From assembly GCF_000469135.2 (NCBI RefSeq), contig NZ_CP048117.1:1649501-1713500 (forward strand): 64,000 nucleotides of DNA. The letters are read 5' to 3'. The DNA comes from Bacillus sp. SB49. GTDB lineage: Bacteria; Bacillota; Bacilli; Bacillales; Halobacillaceae. The position numbers and the translations under genes were made by a program. The notes under the pieces were generated by a model, which saw nothing but the letters and a program-made list of their open reading frames with translations, was not told the origin of the DNA and searched no databases. How positions within the stretch are numbered: the stretch's first letter is position 1; every line of letters begins with the position of its first letter. This document shows positions 60,662-64,000 of this stretch, piece after piece.

Positions 60662-60740
60662 GCAGCATTATTTGTATTCTAGTAAAATGGAGGTGAAAAT
60701 CTCAAGTTTGTGATAAGATGATAGGGGATTATTCGATGTT

Positions 60741-60754
60741 AGTAAGCGTTTTCT
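60741..60754 (+). promoter_or_regulatory. Possible cre (CcpA) site upstream of sdaAB
   Basis: AGTAAGCGTTTTCT agrees with the core of TGWAANCGNTNWCA except at the first and last bases. It lies 41 bases before the sdaAB start; carbon catabolite control of serine deamination would fit. Confidence 0.3.
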
Positions 60755-60794
60755 TTCGTGCAATAGAGACAGAAACAAGGGGAAGGTGAAACAA

Positions 60795-61457
60795 ATGAAA
60801 TATCGTTCTGTTTTCGATATCATCGGACCTGTCATGATCGGTCCGTCCAGTTCACATACAGCAGGTGCGGCCAGGATAGGCAGAGCCGCACGTCATTTAT
60901 TCGGCAGAGAGCCCAAATATGCGCATATCCATCTGTATGGATCATTTGCAAAAACTTATAAAGGGCACGGTACAGATGTCGCGATTATCGGAGGGCTGCT
61001 CGATTACGATACCGACGATCAGCGGATCCGGGAATCTTTGGTAACAGCAAGGAAGAACGGAATGAAAATCCGTTTTTATGAGGAGGATTCCCATACGGAT
61101 CACCCGAACACCGCCCGCGTCAAAATAGGTGATGAGGATGGAGAACTTGAGCTTGTCGGCATATCCATCGGAGGCGGTAAGGCGGAGATTACGGAGCTGA
61201 ACGGCTTTGAACTGCGTTTGTCGGGAAGCCACCCTGCCATTTTATTGATTCATAATGATCGTTACGGAGCAATTGCCTCTGCGACGGCGGTCCTTGCCAG
61301 GAATGAAATCAATATCGGTAGAATGGAAGTATCGAGGAAAGCGCAGGGAGAACAGGCGCTTATGGTGATCGAAGTGGATCAGAATATCGACGACTCCGTT
61401 TTGAACGAGTTGGAGCGTGCTGATCATATTACACAAGTAGCCAAAATATCAGACTGA
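60795..61457 (+). CDS. sdaAB: L-serine dehydratase, iron-sulfur-dependent, beta subunit
   Basis: 220 aa. N-terminal SVFDIIGPVMIGPSSSHTAGAAR is the family signature, with YGSFAKTYKGHGTDVA; C-terminal ACT domain LLIHNDRYGAIASATAVLA and NIGRMEVSRKAQG, likely for serine sensing. ATG 60795 follows GGAAGGTGA; the GTG at 60786 abuts this site. Acts with sdaAA, 22 bases downstream, to turn serine into pyruvate and ammonia. Confidence 0.95.
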   Translation: MKYRSVFDIIGPVMIGPSSSHTAGAARIGRAARHLFGREPKYAHIHLYGSFAKTYKGHGTDVAIIGGLLDYDTDDQRIRESLVTARKNGMKIRFYEEDSHTDHPNTARVKIGDEDGELELVGISIGGGKAEITELNGFELRLSGSHPAILLIHNDRYGAIASATAVLARNEINIGRMEVSRKAQGEQALMVIEVDQNIDDSVLNELERADHITQVAKISD

Positions 61458-61479
61458 CAACAAAGAAAGGGGCGATCCC

Positions 61480-62364
61480 ATGTTTCGCAACGTAGCAGAG
61501 CTTGTTGAAATGGCAGAGAGTCAAAACATACAGATCTCGGAAGTGATGATCCGTCAGGAAATGGACGTGAAGCAGCTGACGAGAGAAGAAGTGATCGAGC
61601 AGATGGAAAGGAACCTGTCTGTAATGGAGAAAGCGGTTGAGGATGGACTGAAAGGGGTAAAATCCCACAGCGGCCTGACCGGAGGTGACGCCGTACTCAT
61701 CCAGAATTATATGAAGAATCATACTCCTTTATCCGGTAATCTGATGATGGACGCCGTAAGTAAAGCAGTTGCCACTAACGAAGTCAATGCGGCAATGGGT
61801 ACGATTTGTGCGACGCCGACAGCTGGAAGTGCCGGGTGTGTCCCGGGTACATTGTTTGCTGTGAAAAATCAATTGAAACCGACGCGGGAACAGATGGTAC
61901 GGTACTTGTTTACGTCCGGCGCTTTCGGATTCGTTGTAGCCAATAATGCTTCTATTTCCGGTGCGGCAGGCGGCTGTCAGGCGGAAGTAGGTTCTGCTGC
62001 CGGTATGGCAGCTGCGGCCATTGTAGAAATGGCAGGAGGCACTCCTTCCCAATCAGCGGAAGCGATGGCGATAACACTTAAGAATATGCTAGGTCTAATT
62101 TGCGACCCTGTAGCTGGATTGGTGGAAGTCCCGTGTGTGAAAAGGAACGCCATGGGGGCATCGAACGCAGTCGTAGCTGCAGATATGGCGCTCGCAGGTG
62201 TGACGAGCCGTATTCCATGTGATGAGGTTATCGATGCCATGTATAAGGTGGGACAGCGCATGCCGTCAGATTTCCGTGAAACAGCCCAGGGGGGGCTCGC
62301 CGCCACTCCAACAGGAAGAGAGCTTGAAGCGAAAGTGTACGGAATCTCGTTGAAGAAAGAGTGA
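61480..62364 (+). CDS. sdaAA: L-serine dehydratase, iron-sulfur-dependent, alpha subunit
   Basis: 294 aa catalytic subunit. Cluster cysteines in CATPTAGSAGCVPGTLF, GGCQAEVGSAAGMAA and CDPVAGLVEVPCVKRN. ATG 61480 follows AAGGGG. The stop codon overlaps the recG start. In B. subtilis sdaAB-sdaAA also precede recG, so this part is syntenic. Confidence 0.95.
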   Translation: MFRNVAELVEMAESQNIQISEVMIRQEMDVKQLTREEVIEQMERNLSVMEKAVEDGLKGVKSHSGLTGGDAVLIQNYMKNHTPLSGNLMMDAVSKAVATNEVNAAMGTICATPTAGSAGCVPGTLFAVKNQLKPTREQMVRYLFTSGAFGFVVANNASISGAAGGCQAEVGSAAGMAAAAIVEMAGGTPSQSAEAMAITLKNMLGLICDPVAGLVEVPCVKRNAMGASNAVVAADMALAGVTSRIPCDEVIDAMYKVGQRMPSDFRETAQGGLAATPTGRELEAKVYGISLKKE

Positions 62365-64000
62365 AACCATTGCTGCAACAGTCTATCAGTGAAGTGAAAG
62401 GTGTAGGACCGAAACTGGCAACGAATTTGAATGAATTGGGTTTGTTTACGGTCGAGGATTTATTGTTTTATTTTCCGCACCGTTATGATTCTTATGAAAT
62501 TAAACCCCTGACAGAATTAGAAAACAATGAGAAGGCGACAATTGAGGGACAGGTCGTCTCCGATCCTGTCCTCAGTTTTTTTGGTAGGAAAAAGTCGCGG
62601 TTGACGTTCACGTTGCAGGTGGAACAGTTCGCTGTGAAGGCTGTAATGTTCAATCGCGCTTTTGCCAAGAAACAGCTGAACCCGGGAGATACCGTTACGG
62701 TGACGGGGAAATGGGACCAGCAGCGGCTGCAGATTACAGTCAGCCAGTTCAAAAAAGGCGAGTCGAAAGAACAGGAACCGATCCAGCCGGTTTATACGCT
62801 GAAAGAAGGAGTCAGCTTAACGACACTCAGGAAAGTGATCCGTACAGCTCTTGATGCGTATGGGCAAGACGTTCCTGAGATTCTCCCTGAAGAGTTGACA
62901 TTGGGATATAAGCTTCCGGACCGCGTACAGGCTTTAAGACAAATGCATTATCCCGACAGCAGGGTATTGCTTAAGCATGCGAAGCGCCGGTTCATCTATG
63001 AGGAGTTTCTTATCTTCCAGCTCAAAATGCAGCTTCTCCGTAAGTATCACCGGGAGGCGAGTGAAGGGCTAGTCCAGCGGTATGACAACGGACGCTTGAC
63101 GGAGTTCGTACAGGCCCTGCCATTCGAACTGACCTCGGCTCAGAAAAAGGCGCTTGCGGAAATTCTCCACGATATGAAGCATCCGCATCGGATGAACCGC
63201 CTGCTGCAAGGGGATGTTGGTTCAGGTAAAACCGCCGTAGCTGCCATCGGTCTTTATGCATCCATCACCGCCGGTTTTCAAGGAGCGCTAATGGTTCCTA
63301 CAGAAATTCTTGCTGAGCAGCATTACCAATCGCTTAAAGAAATGTTTAGTGGACGTGCCAATGTCGCTCTGCTTACAGGTTCCATAAAGGGGAAAAAGCG
63401 ACAGGAAATATTGGAGGCTGTTGAGCGGAAAGAAGTAGATATCCTGATCGGTACTCATGCGTTGATTCAGGACGAGGTCGTGTTTTCCGACCTGGGATTC
63501 GTTATTGTTGACGAACAGCATCGTTTCGGTGTCAAACAGCGGAGAGCCCTTCGGGATAAAGGTTTACATCCGGACGTACTGTTCATGACGGCGACACCGA
63601 TCCCCCGGACGCTGGCCATAACGGCTTTCGGGGATATGGACGTCAGCGTCATTGATGAAATGCCTGCAGGGAGGAAGCCGGTAGAGACTTATTGGGTAAA
63701 AGGTGAGATGACCAACCGCGTTTTAAGCTTTATTAAAAAAGAAATTGACCAGGGACATCAAGCTTATGTCATCAGCCCGTTGATTGAAGAGTCGGATAAA
63801 CTGGATATACAGAATGCTGTTGATCTCTATCATCAATTAAGTGCTGTGTTTGAACCGGATGTTTCCGTCGGCCTCATGCATGGACGCTTACATAATGAAG
63901 AGAAAGAAGCCGTCATGGAACGGTTTGCAGCTAATGAGCTGAGTATTCTTGTATCTACGACGGTGGTGGAAGTAGGGGTGAATGTTCCGAATGCGACCAT
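62361..64000 (+). CDS. recG: ATP-dependent DNA helicase RecG (5' part)
   Basis: Branch-migrating helicase for fork reversal and recombination. 546 codons are present and the frame is open to the window end. N-terminal wedge domain begins SISEVKGVGPKLATNLNELG with DLLFYFPHRYDSYE and the OB fold (GRKKSRLTFTLQVEQF). Helicase motifs: LLQGDVGSGKTAVAAI (I), MVPTEILAEQH (Ia), VDEQHRFG (II, DEQH), FMTATPIPRTLA (III) and VSTTVVEVGVNVPNAT at the end. GTG 62361 overlaps the sdaAA stop and gives MKPLLQQ as start; TTG 62370 is an alternative. Confidence 0.96.
   Translation, partial: MKPLLQQSISEVKGVGPKLATNLNELGLFTVEDLLFYFPHRYDSYEIKPLTELENNEKATIEGQVVSDPVLSFFGRKKSRLTFTLQVEQFAVKAVMFNRAFAKKQLNPGDTVTVTGKWDQQRLQITVSQFKKGESKEQEPIQPVYTLKEGVSLTTLRKVIRTALDAYGQDVPEILPEELTLGYKLPDRVQALRQMHYPDSRVLLKHAKRRFIYEEFLIFQLKMQLLRKYHREASEGLVQRYDNGRLTEFVQALPFELTSAQKKALAEILHDMKHPHRMNRLLQGDVGSGKTAVAAIGLYASITAGFQGALMVPTEILAEQHYQSLKEMFSGRANVALLTGSIKGKKRQEILEAVERKEVDILIGTHALIQDEVVFSDLGFVIVDEQHRFGVKQRRALRDKGLHPDVLFMTATPIPRTLAITAFGDMDVSVIDEMPAGRKPVETYWVKGEMTNRVLSFIKKEIDQGHQAYVISPLIEESDKLDIQNAVDLYHQLSAVFEPDVSVGLMHGRLHNEEKEAVMERFAANELSILVSTTVVEVGVNVPNAT

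Overview
The window is a chromosomal core segment of a low/moderate G+C, endospore-forming Firmicute of the Bacillaceae. The evidence is a spoIIGA-sigE-sigG cluster, a 26-codon spoVM, remA, divIVA, a prpC-prkC-rsgA cluster and a Bacillus-type pyr operon with three PyrR attenuators. Protein sequences look closest to the moderately halophilic branch (Halobacillus-like); that placement is inference from recollected family sequences, not a database search.

Layout. 1-5144: end of the division/cell-wall (dcw) cluster: the 3' part of an FtsW/SpoVE gene, divIB, ftsA and ftsZ. murG, murB and the small ylxW/ylxX/sbp genes known between these genes in Bacillus subtilis are absent. 5145-8016: spoIIGA, sigE and sigG, the mother-cell and forespore sigma factors plus the SigE-processing protease. 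8117-12132: ylmC, pgeF(ylmD), ylmE, sepF, ylmG, ylmH and divIVA. ileS, which normally follows divIVA, is missing, and lspA and an RluD-type pseudouridine synthase come next. 13698-25576: the pyrimidine operon pyrR-pyrP-pyrB-pyrC-carA-carB-pyrK-pyrD-pyrF-pyrE, with one promoter and PyrR-binding attenuators before pyrR, pyrP and pyrB.

25635-29739: a small accessory island: a tiny membrane protein, an FUSC-type membrane transporter and a von Willebrand factor A lipoprotein. 29786-45048: rqcH (minus strand), yloC/yicC, remA, gmk, rpoZ, coaBC, priA, fmt, rsmB, prpC, prkC, rsgA, rpe, thiN and spoVM, lacking def and rlmN. 45102-47583: rpmB (minus), yloU and fakA. 47673-58218: sulfur assimilation, made of a minus-strand TauE/SafE transporter and a plus-strand operon cysH-sat-cysC-sumT-sirB-sirC-hemD-like-cysJ-cysI. 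The two are divergent and each has its own promoter and SAM-I (S-box) riboswitch. In B. subtilis the cys operon lies between pyrE and yloA, so the block is placed differently here. 58283-64000: an Hsp20 protein, a YuzC-like protein, an AzgA/NCS2 purine permease (minus), the two-subunit L-serine dehydratase sdaAB-sdaAA and the 5' part of recG.

No rRNA, tRNA, CRISPR array, transposase or prophage gene was seen. Almost all the sequence is ordinary housekeeping. The points that stand out are a probable non-canonical (ATC/ATA) start codon of spoIIGA, a back-to-back pair of SAM riboswitches driving sulfur uptake/export and reduction, a dedicated uroporphyrinogen-III-synthase paralogue inside the siroheme block, and several conserved genes absent from otherwise conserved neighbourhoods. 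I found no clear undescribed multi-gene system; the FUSC/vWA pair is the only accessory candidate.
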